Shown here piece after piece: positions 33,090-43,702 of a stretch of DNA of 64,000 nucleotides. How positions within the stretch are numbered: the first letter of the stretch is position 1; each line of letters begins with the position of its first letter. The stretch is from Echinometra lucunter (taxonomy: Eukaryota; Echinodermata; Echinoidea; Camarodonta; Echinometridae): NCBI GenBank assembly GCA_029962745.1, contig CM057161.1, positions 9,160,638-9,224,637 of the forward strand, given 5' to 3'. A program made the translations under genes and the position numbers. The notes beneath the pieces are model-generated. The model made no database searches, was not told where the DNA came from, and worked only from the letters and a program-made list of their open reading frames with translations.

Positions 33090-34340
33090 ACATGGGTGTC
33101 TACGGAGTTGAAAACCCCCCCTAGATTTAGACCTTTATAACACGCATGTCTATGGGGAATCTATGGAGTTAGCCGATCTTTGATCTTGGCGCACACAACC
33201 AGCGCCTGCCCTGCTTGCGCCCTCTTAGCCTTTGGAGCCGGGAAAGCTCTCGCCCACAACTCAGGAAAAAATTACAATAAATAGCCCCTCCCCTTGTAAC
33301 ATTGGCGCCTATGGGATTCAAAACATCCCATGATTTCGGGGGCTTTTTATCTCTTTGGGGAATATGGAGGGAGCAGAGCCATGGAGACAACTCCCGCGCC
33401 TGCTCTTGGGGCCGGTTGAGCTGGGTTTGCCGCTCGGCAACCAGTGGAGAAGCCAGCCATGAACCACCTCGCATTATAACATGGGTGTCTATGGAGTTGA
33501 AAAACCCCCCTAGATTTAGACCTTTATAACACGCATGTCTATGGGGAATCTATGGAGTTAGCCGATCTTTGATCTTGGCGCACACAACCAGCGCCTGCCC
33601 TGCTTGCGCCCTCTTAGCCTGTGGAGCCGGGAAAGCTCTGGCCCACAACTCAGGAAAAAATTACAATAAATAGCCCCTCCCCTTGTAACATTGGCGCCTA
33701 TGGGATTCAAAACATCCCATGATTTGGGGGGCTTTTTATCTCTTTGGGGAATATGAAGGGAGCAGAGCCATGGAAACAACTCCCGCGCCTGCTCTTGGGG
33801 CCGGTTGAGCTGGGTTTGCCGCTCGGCAACCAGTGGAGAAGCCAGCCATGAACCACCTCGCATTATAACATGGGTGTCTATGGAGTTGAAAAACCCCCCT
33901 AGATTTAGACCTTTATAACACGCATGTCTATGGGGAATCTATGGAGTTAGCCGATCTTTGATCTTGCCGCACACAACCAGCGCCTGCCCTGCTTGCGCCC
34001 TCTTGGCCTGTGGAGCCGGGAAAGCTCTGGCCCACAACTCAGGAAAAAATTACAATAAATAGCCCCTCCCCTTGTAACATTGGCGCCTATGGGATTCAAA
34101 ACATCCCATGATTTGGGGGGCTTTTTATCTCTTTGGGGAATATGAAGGGAGCAGAGCCATGGAGACAACTCCCGCGCCTACTCTTTGGGCCTGTTGAGCT
34201 GGTTTTGCCGCTCGGCAACCAGTGGAGAAGCCAGCCATGAACCACCTCGCATTATAACATGGGTGTCTACGGAGTTGAAAAACCCCCCTAGATTTAGACC
34301 TTTATAACACGCATGTCTATGGGGAATCTATGGAGTTAGC
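33090..34340 (+). repeat. Homogenised 389-bp satellite subfamily at the array end
   Basis: The last three to four monomers repeat at 389 bp (landmarks 33169, 33558, 33947) and share changes not seen elsewhere: CTATGGAGTTG or CTACGGAGTTG instead of CTATGGGGTTG, GATCTTGGCGCACACAACC, and GAAAAAATTACAATAAATAG. They form a distinct, locally homogenised subfamily running into the gap. Confidence 0.8.
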
Positions 34341-34840
34341 NNNNNNNNNNNNNNNNNNNNNNNNNNNNNNNNNNNNNNNNNNNNNNNNNNNNNNNNNNNN
34401 NNNNNNNNNNNNNNNNNNNNNNNNNNNNNNNNNNNNNNNNNNNNNNNNNNNNNNNNNNNNNNNNNNNNNNNNNNNNNNNNNNNNNNNNNNNNNNNNNNNN
34501 NNNNNNNNNNNNNNNNNNNNNNNNNNNNNNNNNNNNNNNNNNNNNNNNNNNNNNNNNNNNNNNNNNNNNNNNNNNNNNNNNNNNNNNNNNNNNNNNNNNN
34601 NNNNNNNNNNNNNNNNNNNNNNNNNNNNNNNNNNNNNNNNNNNNNNNNNNNNNNNNNNNNNNNNNNNNNNNNNNNNNNNNNNNNNNNNNNNNNNNNNNNN
34701 NNNNNNNNNNNNNNNNNNNNNNNNNNNNNNNNNNNNNNNNNNNNNNNNNNNNNNNNNNNNNNNNNNNNNNNNNNNNNNNNNNNNNNNNNNNNNNNNNNNN
34801 NNNNNNNNNNNNNNNNNNNNNNNNNNNNNNNNNNNNNNNN
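34341..34840. other. Assembly gap, exactly 500 N
   Basis: A fixed-length N run separates the satellite piece from transposon-rich DNA. Confidence 0.95.
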
Positions 34841-35128
34841 TTTTACAACGTCGTGCAGCCTTGCAGGCTTACTTCGAACCATCGGGTGATCGCGTCGGGC
34901 CGTGTAATCGCGTAACCCGACTTTTCGTGAAAACAGCCCCCTGTATTTACGAAAGGTCGGGTAAATCGTGTGGTAAAAATGTGATTTTTAGCAATTGTGG
35001 TCATTGACATAAGACTAATCTTTTACGCGAATATTCGTGAGAAAACTACCTTCAAATGACGAAGTATCGGGTAAAAAAAAAATAAATTTTGATATTAATC
35101 TATTTATGATATGCAAGTACTTCAGTTT

Positions 35129-36287
35129 CAGTGGCGTAACAGCCGGGGGGCAGGGGGGCAGAGTGCCCCCCCCCCCCCTGAAGGATTTCAGCTGGAAAAT
35201 CCACCAAACCACCGGGAAAAAAATGAAAGGGAGGGAAAAGAAGAAAAAGGAAGGGAGAAAGGGAAAGGAAGAAGAAGAAAGGAAAATAAAGAAGAAGAAA
35301 GGAAAAGAAAGAAGGAGTAAGGGAGAGAAAGAAGGAGAAAGGGAAAGGAAGAAGGAGAACGGGAAAGAAAAAAGGAAAAGGGGGATAGAGAAGAAGAGAG
35401 AGGGGGAAAAGAGGGAAAGGGGAAAAAGAAAAAAGGCAAAGGGAAACAAAAGAAATGAGGGAAAATTTAGTAACCAAACCCCGGAGTTTCTGGGGGCTCC
35501 ACTCCCTGGACCCTCGCAGTGGCTTTCCCTGTAGACCCCATCAGGGGCCCTAAGCCAGAACCCTGGGCCCCACCCGCTAAGGGCTTCGCAACAAGCAGAT
35601 CGCGGTGCGGGCTCACCTCCGCATATTCTATTTCTAGACTTCGATACCGGGTGATTTTCGGCTCTGTCCCTCCCCTCCCCCCCCCCCAATAACAGGCAGA
35701 GAATGTAAGAGGCCGGGAAAAGTCAACGAACAATTTATTCAAAGAAACGTCAGAGCTTTTTAAGGAAGGAAATATATTTTGATTAGTCAGTTAGTAAAAA
35801 TTCTGAATATCTATCATAAACAACCATCATATTTTAGAATTTCTATTTGAAAATGCTACTGAAAACCAAAAAGTGGTTATTTTTGGCTCGCTTGCTTGTC
35901 AAAATCTTAGGATTTTCATCCGAAAATGCGATTAAAATCGAGAAAAGTGGTTATTTTTGGCTCGCTCACTTCGCTCTTTCGTCATATTTTAGAATTCTTA
36001 TTCGAAATTGCGATTCAAAACCAGAAAAGTGGTTATTTTCTGCTCGCTCGCTTTGCTCGCTCGCAAAATAGATATCAAAATGTGTGTGAGAGGGAAAAAA
36101 ATCGTTTAAAAAGTTTTTCATCCCCCACTCCTCAAATTGGATTTACGCCGGTGGAGCACTACCATCCTCCTAAAATGCAGTCGTAACAACGCCACAGATT
36201 CTAGACATAGACTAGTTACCGGGAAATTTTGGGGTCTGCCCCCGCCCCCCCCCCCCCCCCCGATAACAGGTACCTGTTACGCCCCTG
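35129..36287 (+). mobile_element. Non-autonomous hAT element (1159 bp) with 8-bp TSD and empty site
   Basis: The ends are CAGTGGCGTAACA and TGTTACGCCCCTG, inverted and nearly identical. The flanks are TTCAGTTT at 35121-35128 and again at 36288-36295. The other Mutator-like copy has a single TTCAGTTT at 57684-57691 with no insert, which is the empty site. Eight-base duplications and CAGTGGCG-type ends are characteristic of the hAT superfamily. The interior has a purine-rich tract (35224-35460) and about three 90-bp repeats with AAAAGTGGTTATTTT (35870-36060). No transposase is visible. Confidence 0.9.
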
Positions 36288-38575
36288 TTCAGTTTCATTA
36301 TAATTAGGTTCCAAACTGTTGAATTTTAACGTATTAACAGACTTCCATGGAAATGCCAAATATATATCTTTTCTTTACTATCACTGATCATGGGGGGGGG
36401 GGGGGGGGGGTGGCTAATCACGTGTGATGATAAAATTTTGGTGAATGCGTGAGAAGACCTATACCAAAGAATTTGTTAATTAATATCCATAAAGGTATAT
36501 GGCTTGTAGATGTACAACCTTAATCTTCAAAAGATAATGCACTTTGAAAATCTGATAAATTTAATCAACACAAAACACATATACATTGCAATTATCTCCT
36601 TCACAAACTCTCCACTACTCCATCCTTTCCCATTCTCTGCCCCCCCCCCCCCACTCTCTCTCTCTCTCTCTTGGACACCCTCAAATTTTCATCAAATAAT
36701 CTAGCCTGAATTGATTTTTCATCTCTTTCTTCCTGTATCTATCTCTGTCTCTCTTTCCAACCCTTTCCATCTCTCTTGAACACACCCTCTTGGTTGCTTC
36801 ATTTTTCACCTACCCCCATATTCATTTCATAAGAGGGGGCTTCAGTATTTTCTTAGATATGCATGTATACATGTCCCGGATACATGTATTACAATTATCA
36901 CATTCTTTTAAAAATTGCTGGGGATTACACAATCAATATCAAAGTACACTTGTAGTAAAAAAAAAAATGAATTTGCTATGTAATGATTATTTTTCTGCAT
37001 GGTGATTACAGTCATGTACATGTTAAAATAGGTTCATTCCGATAAAAAGGAAACTACATCAGCCTTCATTCATCAATTAAAAGTAAAATATATTTCATAT
37101 TACTAATAACAATTTTTTAAAATCATATACTCTGTTCACAACTTACAACAAAATAAAGAACAGACTATAGAGTTTTACATCACTAACATTTGCCAACATG
37201 TATCAAGGCCCAATAGAATCCTTCTCTACTTTAAATAATACTTGTAAATAAATCATTAACAGAGCTCATAGTCAGATGTTGTGCACAACTCAGGAAGAAT
37301 GAGCTATTCCACATCCCTTTAGAAGAAATCAATAAAATCAATTAAAACGCAACTGAAAACAGTAATTGTGAAACTTACATCATCATTCAATTCAAATTAC
37401 TAGTACACTGTACTGAATTTATGAATTTTCAAATCCTTAAATGAAACAATAATCTGCTCTAAGAGTTTCAAATAATTCGCACACACCTATGGGGAGGGGT
37501 TTAGTTTTAAAAAATAATGCAATTATTTGTTTGTAACTTTGTTTAATGACATTGCACAACACTTTGTATGTCGATAATAATCCAAAATTGTTGATTGCAT
37601 ATCAATAAATTTGAATTGAATTGAATTGTGGGTTTGGCTACTGCTCCCGTCCCCTCCCCCCCCCCCCCCCCACCCCCTCTGCTGCATACAGGGCCATGAC
37701 TCCTCACTCATTGAGAGACAGATCTCCAAAGCAGGGGTCCAATGCAATGAGGAGTAGAAGCTGAATTCTTTCTGTTAAAGAAAAAAAATGTGATTGAAAG
37801 TTGACTTGAATTAGGATAAATGCAAAGTACATGTACAAATTATGGACAGTAGGAGCACTCAGTATTTACCTTTGCAGACCAAGGTTTATAAATCATTTTA
37901 GTTTATTTCACAGAACTCAAATACAATTGAAATTTATACAACAGAAATTTAGAACAATACACATATTGAACAATGAATATCTCAACTTGAAATTTAATAA
38001 TAAAAAACAAACTTGCAAATGAAATGAGAGGAAATCAGAAAAAAAAAATAGTTTCTGCTTGTATAGCAAAAATGAACAAGTAAAGCTGAACAATTATTTA
38101 GCTTTAACTAAGCAATACATTTCTTAATGAAGTGTAAGCAAGAAATGTTGGTGAGATATTTTGATCCTGGTGCCCATGAAACTCAAGGAAGAAAAATATT
38201 CATCATGCCAGACTGATGAAATTTTCAAAGGAGACAATAATAATAATCCAAAAATATTCAGCCAGGGCTTACAAATAAATTCAAGAATGGGTGTATTTGC
38301 AACCGAGGTCAATGGCCTTGTAAATGATGCTAAACTCTGGCTGAATATTGACATACCTGTACATGTAGCAACCTTATTAAATTCATGCAGAATTCACTTA
38401 CCTTCCATAACTGGAGTGGTAGACTAACTCATATCTTGCAGAAACTTTCTTCAGTCTCAGTCAACAAGCAATCATCACCTACATCTCCAACATGATGTGG
38501 ATGCAGACATAAATGCAGCATTAAGTTTCAACCCAGGCATGTTCAATCTGATGAACAAAGTCAAAACAAATAAAA
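36288..38575 (+). other. Interior of Mutator-like copy 1, no protein gene seen
   Basis: This AT-rich sequence aligns with 57684-60007 in copy 2. It holds poly(G) (36392-36410) and poly(C) runs, a CT-rich tract near 36655-36672 and an AATAAATTTGAATTG tail-like segment near 37602-37627. Splice-like signals appear on the minus strand (an acceptor before 37771; an exon-like segment 38402-38547 with CATCAG before it and GTAAGT after it), but that segment has stops in all three frames. I see no coding gene. Confidence 0.6.
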
Positions 38576-38583
38576 GATTAAAT

Positions 38584-39191
38584 CAGTGGTGTAACAACCA
38601 GGGGCAGGGGAAGGAGGGACAGAGTTCCCCCTGAAGGATTTCAGTGGGAAAATCCACCAAACCACCACAAAAAAATGAAAGAAAGGGAAAGGAAGAAAAA
38701 GGAAGGGAGAAAGGAAAGAAAGAAGAAAAGGGAGAAAGAAGAAGAGATATGAAAAAAAAAAAAGAGGAAAGGGGAGGGGGGGGGGGGACAGCCAAAAATT
38801 TCCTGGTAAGTAAATTTAGAATCAGTGGCATAGCTAGGATTTCACTTAAGGGGGCGGTATAGTCTCTCCCTCCCTGCACCCTCCCCCCTATGGAGTGCGC
38901 TTCGCGTGCTCAGTGTTTTGAATGCTTTGTGTACTCACTACCGCTCCCCTCAAAGTCAAATGAAATCATAGCTATGCCACTGATTCTTGACCGAGTTACT
39001 AGAAATTTTGGGCTCCCCCCCCCCCCCCCCCGATAACAGGAAGCAGGGCTGCGTTTCACGACAAACCGTCATAAGTCTAACCTCTTGGACATCCATTACA
39101 ATGCGTGTTGTAGAATTAACACGCGTTTCTATGGGATGTCCATGAACTTTGACTTATGACGGTTTCGTGAAACGCAGCCCTGTTAGTGCTG
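38584..39191 (+). mobile_element. Nested hAT element (608 bp), copy in Mutator-like copy 1
   Basis: The left end is CAGTGGTGTAACA and the right end degenerates to TGTTAGTGCTG. It is flanked by GATTAAAT at 38576-38583 and 39192-39199, an 8-bp target duplication. The counterpart at 60016-60607 is better preserved. The interior has a purine-rich tract, poly(G) and poly(C) runs, and a foldback at 39045-39181. Confidence 0.85.
39045..39181. repeat. 137-bp near-perfect hairpin (foldback)
   Basis: The left arm AGGGCTGCGTTTCACGA and the right arm TCGTGAAACGCAGCCCT are reverse complements. Inner arms (ACCGTCATAAGTC with GACTTATGACGGT, and GGACATCC with GGATGTCC) continue the pairing. The related copy at about 60466-60594 has independent changes. 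It is probably a MITE nested in the hAT element. Confidence 0.8.
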
Positions 39192-39699
39192 GATTAAATC
39201 ATACCTAGTCTCGTTATGCTTCCTTATGCTGTCTTTGAAATCTGAGCTTACTGTACACACAGTCATAGACCCCGCCTCGCCCTCCCCCTTGCTTTACACA
39301 GTTATACATCATGCAACAATTTAGGATAACTGATTCGTCAATTCGCCGACACACTATGCATGTAGGTGGGATAAAATAAACGTTGAATCTCGCTGTCAAC
39401 CGTTTTTGCATTGCATTTACAATCATAGGCAATCCGCCCGAAAGTCTGGGCAAGATGTTGCGTCGTGACAGGGTGCAGCGGTAACAATGAGCTGCCGACG
39501 ATGAAAAGAGTTTACAAAGTTAGTGAGTTTATAGCACATAATTTCATGACATACAGCTCAGAGCAATTCTTTGAAAATATAAAGAAATTAACGCAGATCT
39601 GGCACAATGTAGAACTCATTAGGAATAAATTCTATTTTTTGACAAATTAGCGAAATTTAAACTGTACTCACCTCTGGACTTTCCGTGGCAAAGGCTGAC

Positions 39700-39979
39700 C
39701 GTGTGTTGATCCTGGCCGGAATCACGTATAAAAGTGGTATCCGAAATAGGCTGATTTAACGTTGCCAATTTGAAGATGCAGTTATTGAAATTAGCGATCA
39801 AACGTAGTGCAAAAGGCATGGGAGGGTGTCGCTGAATGGGAGCAGTGCTAGATCTTATCGGCGCGTCTACTAATTTCGTACCCGATTTATATCCCGATTT
39901 TTTCAAGGACGATTTTAACAGCCTCGTATCAAGGCGCAATATCGTATAAGTAGCGAACTGAACTTCAGCAGCGGATTTT

Positions 39980-40010
<31 letters not shown>

Positions 40011-40630
40011 TGAGGGAGCAAATAGAGTAAATACGTTGCTTGGCCAGAATATGCTGTACCATGAGCACGTTCGGGGCTCTTCCCATTGTGAGATTTACAT
40101 TTACTGTTTTCGCTATTTTTTTTTTCTTTTTTGTTTTGCTTCAGAGTTTTAAATCGTTTTGCTGCCCTCTTAGAGATGTATTCTCTACATAGAGATACAT
40201 ACTAATTATATCTATGATTCTCTATGGCTGTCCTGTTTTTAGATACACCTTGATTATTGTACCAGCCTATGCAGTGGGGGATCCGAGCGAATTTTCAACC
40301 CCCCCCCCCCCCCCCCCAGCACAGGAATCCCGGACACGAATACACACGAATGCATTCAGGCTACAGATCATGCAGAGACCTATTTATTAGTAGGTTTGAT
40401 GTTGTTAGTACTGTTACAGTTTGTTTTTGAAAATAAATTTTTGAGAGTGGGGGGGGGGGGGGTGTTAAGTATCGTCTTGCTTCGCATTCTTTTCTCTTTT
40501 TTTCCTTTTTAGTAAATATTTACAAAATACTTTTCTTGTCAACATGAATATAAATATCATCATATAAAAATATCTAGGTCTACCTCGTATGATCCTTATT
40601 TTGTTTGTTTGTTTGGTTTTCAAACCTGGG
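39700..40630. other. Unique AT-rich sequence with long poly(G) run
   Basis: No gene is recognised. A G run of more than 30 bases lies at about 39971-40010 and a C run at about 40300-40317. The minus strand reads open from 40086 to a donor-like site at about 39671-39676 (CCAGAG then GTGAGT), but the frame passes through the homopolymer, so coding is unsupported. Confidence 0.4.
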
Positions 40631-40632
40631 GA

Positions 40633-40937
40633 GAATCAGGCCAGTATTAAAATTTTCTCGGGTTGTAGGCCCTGGCGTGTAGTAATGAACAAATACTGAA
40701 TAATCACACTGTTTAAACATAATTATTAACACTGGCGTACTGGAGGGGGGCTTGGGGGGCGCCAGCCCCCCCAAATAAATTTCAACCAGAATCAGGCCAG
40801 TATTTCTCAGGTTGTAGGCCCTGGCGTGTTGTAATGAACAAATACTGAATAATCACACTGTTTAAACATAATTATTAACACTGGCGTACTGGAGGGGGGC
40901 TTGGGGGGCGCCAGCCCCCCAAATAAATTTCAACCAT
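40633..40937 (+). repeat. Tandem duplication of about 150 bp
   Basis: GAATCAGGCCAGTATT, GGTTGTAGGCCCTGGCGTG, ATTAACACTGGCGTACTGG and GGGGGGCGCCAGCCCCCC occur once in 40633-40788 and again in 40789-40937. Each copy contains a GC palindrome of the form GGGGGGCGCCAGCCCCCC. Confidence 0.85.
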
Positions 40938-41265
40938 GGTTTATTTTCAATTTTATATAAGTGTTATCACACGAATTTCATTACTTTTCCCTAGACTCCA
41001 TTTCTACTGTTAAGTAACGCATTCACAATTTCTCAAATAGCATGCATAGCAAGGCAGAAAACACGCATAATATCAATGCTAATGTGTTTTATGATATAAC
41101 ACTTGGTTTTATCTGTTTATCTGACAATGGATTCAAACTTTGATAATGAATATTCTTAGATTTTCCAAAACTAGACGCGGGCTTTAAGTTTGCAGTCCCA
41201 AATAGTGTTCTTTTACAGAGTTGCAAACCATCAATACTGCAAAAAACTCCTTTGCCATGGGAGTG

Positions 41266-41555
41266 CACTTGCGAAGCCAGGGGGGGGGGACGATGGGGGC
41301 GGTCACCCCTCCAAAACACCAACAAAAAAGACAGAAAAAGTAGAAGGAAAAAAAAGCAGAAGCGGGAAAAGAAAAAAGGTAAGAGAACGTAAGAAGAGCG
41401 GGAGCAGACAAGGAACAATTCAATGAAACGTCGGAGCTTCCGCGCTTCGCGCGGGAGGGGGGAAACTCCCCCCTTACTGGACCCTCCCCCCTAAGGAGCG
41501 TGCTTCGCGCGCTCACAACCGCCCCCACTTAAATGAAATCCTAGCTACGCCACTG
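41266..41555 (+). mobile_element. Short non-autonomous hAT element (290 bp), unit 1
   Basis: The ends CACTTGCGAAGCCAGG and CTAGCTACGCCACTG are imperfect inverted repeats. The flanks are TGGGAGTG at 41258-41265 and 41556-41563, an 8-bp target duplication. The interior has poly(G) and a purine-rich tract. Confidence 0.8.
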
Positions 41556-42359
41556 TGGGAGTGAAACCCTGGTACCCCACCACATCACACCCTCTCCATG
41601 CTCGTCCTTTTTATTTCATAGTGTCTTTGTCTGTATTATTATCATAGGTAATAAAGTATTTTGTATAACGCTGGCATTTGTTTGAAACTTAAGAAGATTA
41701 TTTGGGCTGCATGTTTTCATAATCATGTTTCCAAGTTCATGAAAAAATATCCTTTTCCGGTCGGTAGATTCATGACACGTTTATCCATAACAGTACATGT
41801 CATCAAACATGTCATCAAACGTCGGAGCTTCCTCCCGCGCGAACCCCCTTGCACCCTCCCGTCTAGGGAGCGCACTTTGCGCGCTCATTAAGTGATTCAC
41901 ACGCTTTGCGTGCTCACTACCGCCCCACTAAAATGAAATCCTTTTGTTGGAAATGAGAGAAAATAAAAATTGAACTGAACTCAAGCTGGAATTTAAGTCA
42001 AAAAATGAAAAAGCTCCGTATTGTGAAGGGGGGGGGGGGTACCCTGGCTCGGTCGCTACACTCCTTCAGGGTTGGTCGCTTCGCTCCTCGCAAAGATTGA
42101 GCCCCCCAAATATTTTGGCTCATTACGCCACTGGCATGCATAGCAACGCAGAAAACACGCATAATATCAATACTAATGTGTTTTATGAGATAACACTTGG
42201 TTTTATCTGTTTATCTGACAATGGATTCAAACTTTGATAATGAATATTCTTAGATTTACCCAAACTAGACACGTGCTTTAAGTTTGCAGTCCCAAATAGT
42301 GTTCTTTTACAGAGTTGCAAACCATCAATACTGCAAAAAACTCGTTTACCATGGGAGTG

Positions 42360-42665
42360 CACTTGCGTAGCCAGGGGGGGGGGGGCCGATGGGGGCGGTC
42401 ACCCCTCCAAAACACCAACAAAAAAGAAAGAAAAAGTAGAAGGAAAAAAAGCAGAAGCGAGAAAAGAAAAAAAGGTAAGAGAACGTAAGAAGAGCGGGAG
42501 CAGACAAGGAACAATTCAAAGAAACGTCGGAGCTTCCGCGCTTCGCGCGGGAGGGGGAAAATTCCCCCCTCTCTGCACCCTCCCCCCTAGAGAGCCAGTA
42601 AGTGATTCACACGCTTCGCGCGCTCACAATCGCCCCACAAAAATGAAATCCTAGCTACGCCACTG
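42360..42665 (+). mobile_element. Short non-autonomous hAT element (306 bp), unit 2
   Basis: This is the duplicate of the 41266 element. The left end here, CACTTGCGTAGCCAGG, is closer to the inverted right end. The TSD TGGGAGTG is at 42352-42359 and 42666-42673. It was copied with the surrounding 1.1-kb unit, so it does not represent a separate insertion. Confidence 0.8.
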
Positions 42666-43702
42666 TGGGAGTGAAACCCTGGTACCCCACCGCATCACAC
42701 CCTCTCAATGCTCGTCCTTTTTGTTTCATAGTTTCTTTGTCTGTATTATTATCATAAGTAATAAAGTATTTTGTGTAACGCTGGCATTTGTTTGAAACTT
42801 AAGAAGATTATTTGGGCTGCATGTTTTCATAATCATGTTTCCAAGTTCATGAAAAAATATCCTTTTCCGGTCGGTAGATTCATGACACGTTTATCCATAA
42901 CAATACATGTCATCAAACATGTCATCAAACGTCGGAGCTTCCTCCCGCGCGAACCCCCTTGCACCCTCCCGTCTAGGGAGCGCACTTTGCGCGCTCATTA
43001 AGTGATTCACACGCTTTGCGTGCTCACTACCGCCCCACTAAAATGAAATCCTTTTGTTGGAAATGAGAGAAAATAAAAACTGAACTGAACTGAGGTTGGA
43101 ATTTAAGTCGAAAAAATGAAAAAAGCTCCGTAGCGTGAAGGGGGGAGGGGTACCCCGGCTCGATCGGTCGCTGCACTCCCTCAGGGTTGGTCGCTTCGCT
43201 CCTCGCAAAGATTGAGCCCCCCCCCAAAAAAAAAAAAAAAAAAAAAAAAATATTTTGGCTCATTACGCCACTGATTATTAATATCATTTATTGTTTTGTT
43301 ATATATTTCGAAAAAGTGCTGCATTATATTCATATTGTTTCATTTGGTTGTTTCGTATATATTTCGAAACTGCTGTATTATAATTATTCTGAATTGGACT
43401 GTGGCGTTGTTTTGTTTTGTTTTGGTTTTTCTTTAGCTATTCTTAATTCTTGATACGCGTTAATGATATCCAAAGACATGGCTTAGAAATTTTGAAGTTC
43501 ATAAAGCCTTTGAGCGCGGGGTCCGGCCACTTGACCGAAGGAACTAATTGAAACGGCATGTAGGCCCCTACAAACGAGAATTTGAATAAAATCATTTCCC
43601 CCCTCAGATTTGTTATCCTTTTCTGCATGCACGCCTCCTGTAAATCTACATTAATGTCCCCACTCCTCTCTAACTAGATAACTTTCCCATTGCCCCTGCT
43701 AC

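Larger units (their letters stand above)
19136..34340. repeat. Satellite array of about 390-bp monomers
   Basis: The piece is wholly composed of tandem monomers. Successive CATTATAACATGGGTGTC landmarks (e.g. 20689, 21077, 21463, 21849) are mostly 382-401 bp apart; a shorter class of about 295 bp is also present (e.g. 22244 to 22539). Each monomer holds three related sub-repeats sharing ATAAC(A/C)(T/C)G...TCTATGG-like cores, a GC-rich middle (CTGCACCCTCTCGGCCTGTGG) and an AATAAATAG block. Two variants differ in the second half: type A has CCACGACGCACGGGA and CCTATTGCAAAAAA, and type B has CCCATAACTCAGGAAAA and GGGATTCAAAACATCCC. Short open frames on both strands come from the repeats and are not genes. 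Confidence 0.92.
34866..39699 (+). mobile_element. Partial Mutator-like element, copy 1
   Basis: It begins with the same terminal repeat as the complete element at 57432 (GGCTTACTTCGAACCATCGG) and aligns with it through AAGGCTGAC at 39691-39699, then diverges. No matching right terminal repeat is seen, so the right end is lost, older or rearranged. It carries a hAT insertion at 35129-36287 that the other copy lacks, and shares the nested hAT element at 38584-39191. No transposase is visible, so it is non-autonomous. Confidence 0.75.
41040..43273 (+). repeat. Tandem duplication of a 1.1-kb unit
   Basis: Unit 1 (41040-42133) starts GCATGCATAGCAAGGCAG and ends CATTACGCCACTG. Unit 2 (42134-43273) starts GCATGCATAGCAACGCAG and ends with the same CATTACGCCACTG. 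Each contains one short hAT element and a poly(G) or poly(A) run of different length. No gene is seen. Confidence 0.85.

Noticed and set aside
19407..33863. Repeated open frames (such as MACFSTGCRAAKPAQQAQRAG) on the minus strand of the satellite
   Set aside because: They recur with every monomer, on both strands, with frame breaks between variants. They are satellite DNA, not a gene family.
35037..35534. Lysine/glutamate-rich open frame
   Set aside because: It is read through the purine-rich interior of a hAT element; similar frames occur in every copy and in reverse as F/S/P-rich frames.
39619..40086. 155-residue minus-strand frame
   Set aside because: It passes through a G run of more than 30 bases translated as polyproline. 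Only the donor-like site at its end is notable.
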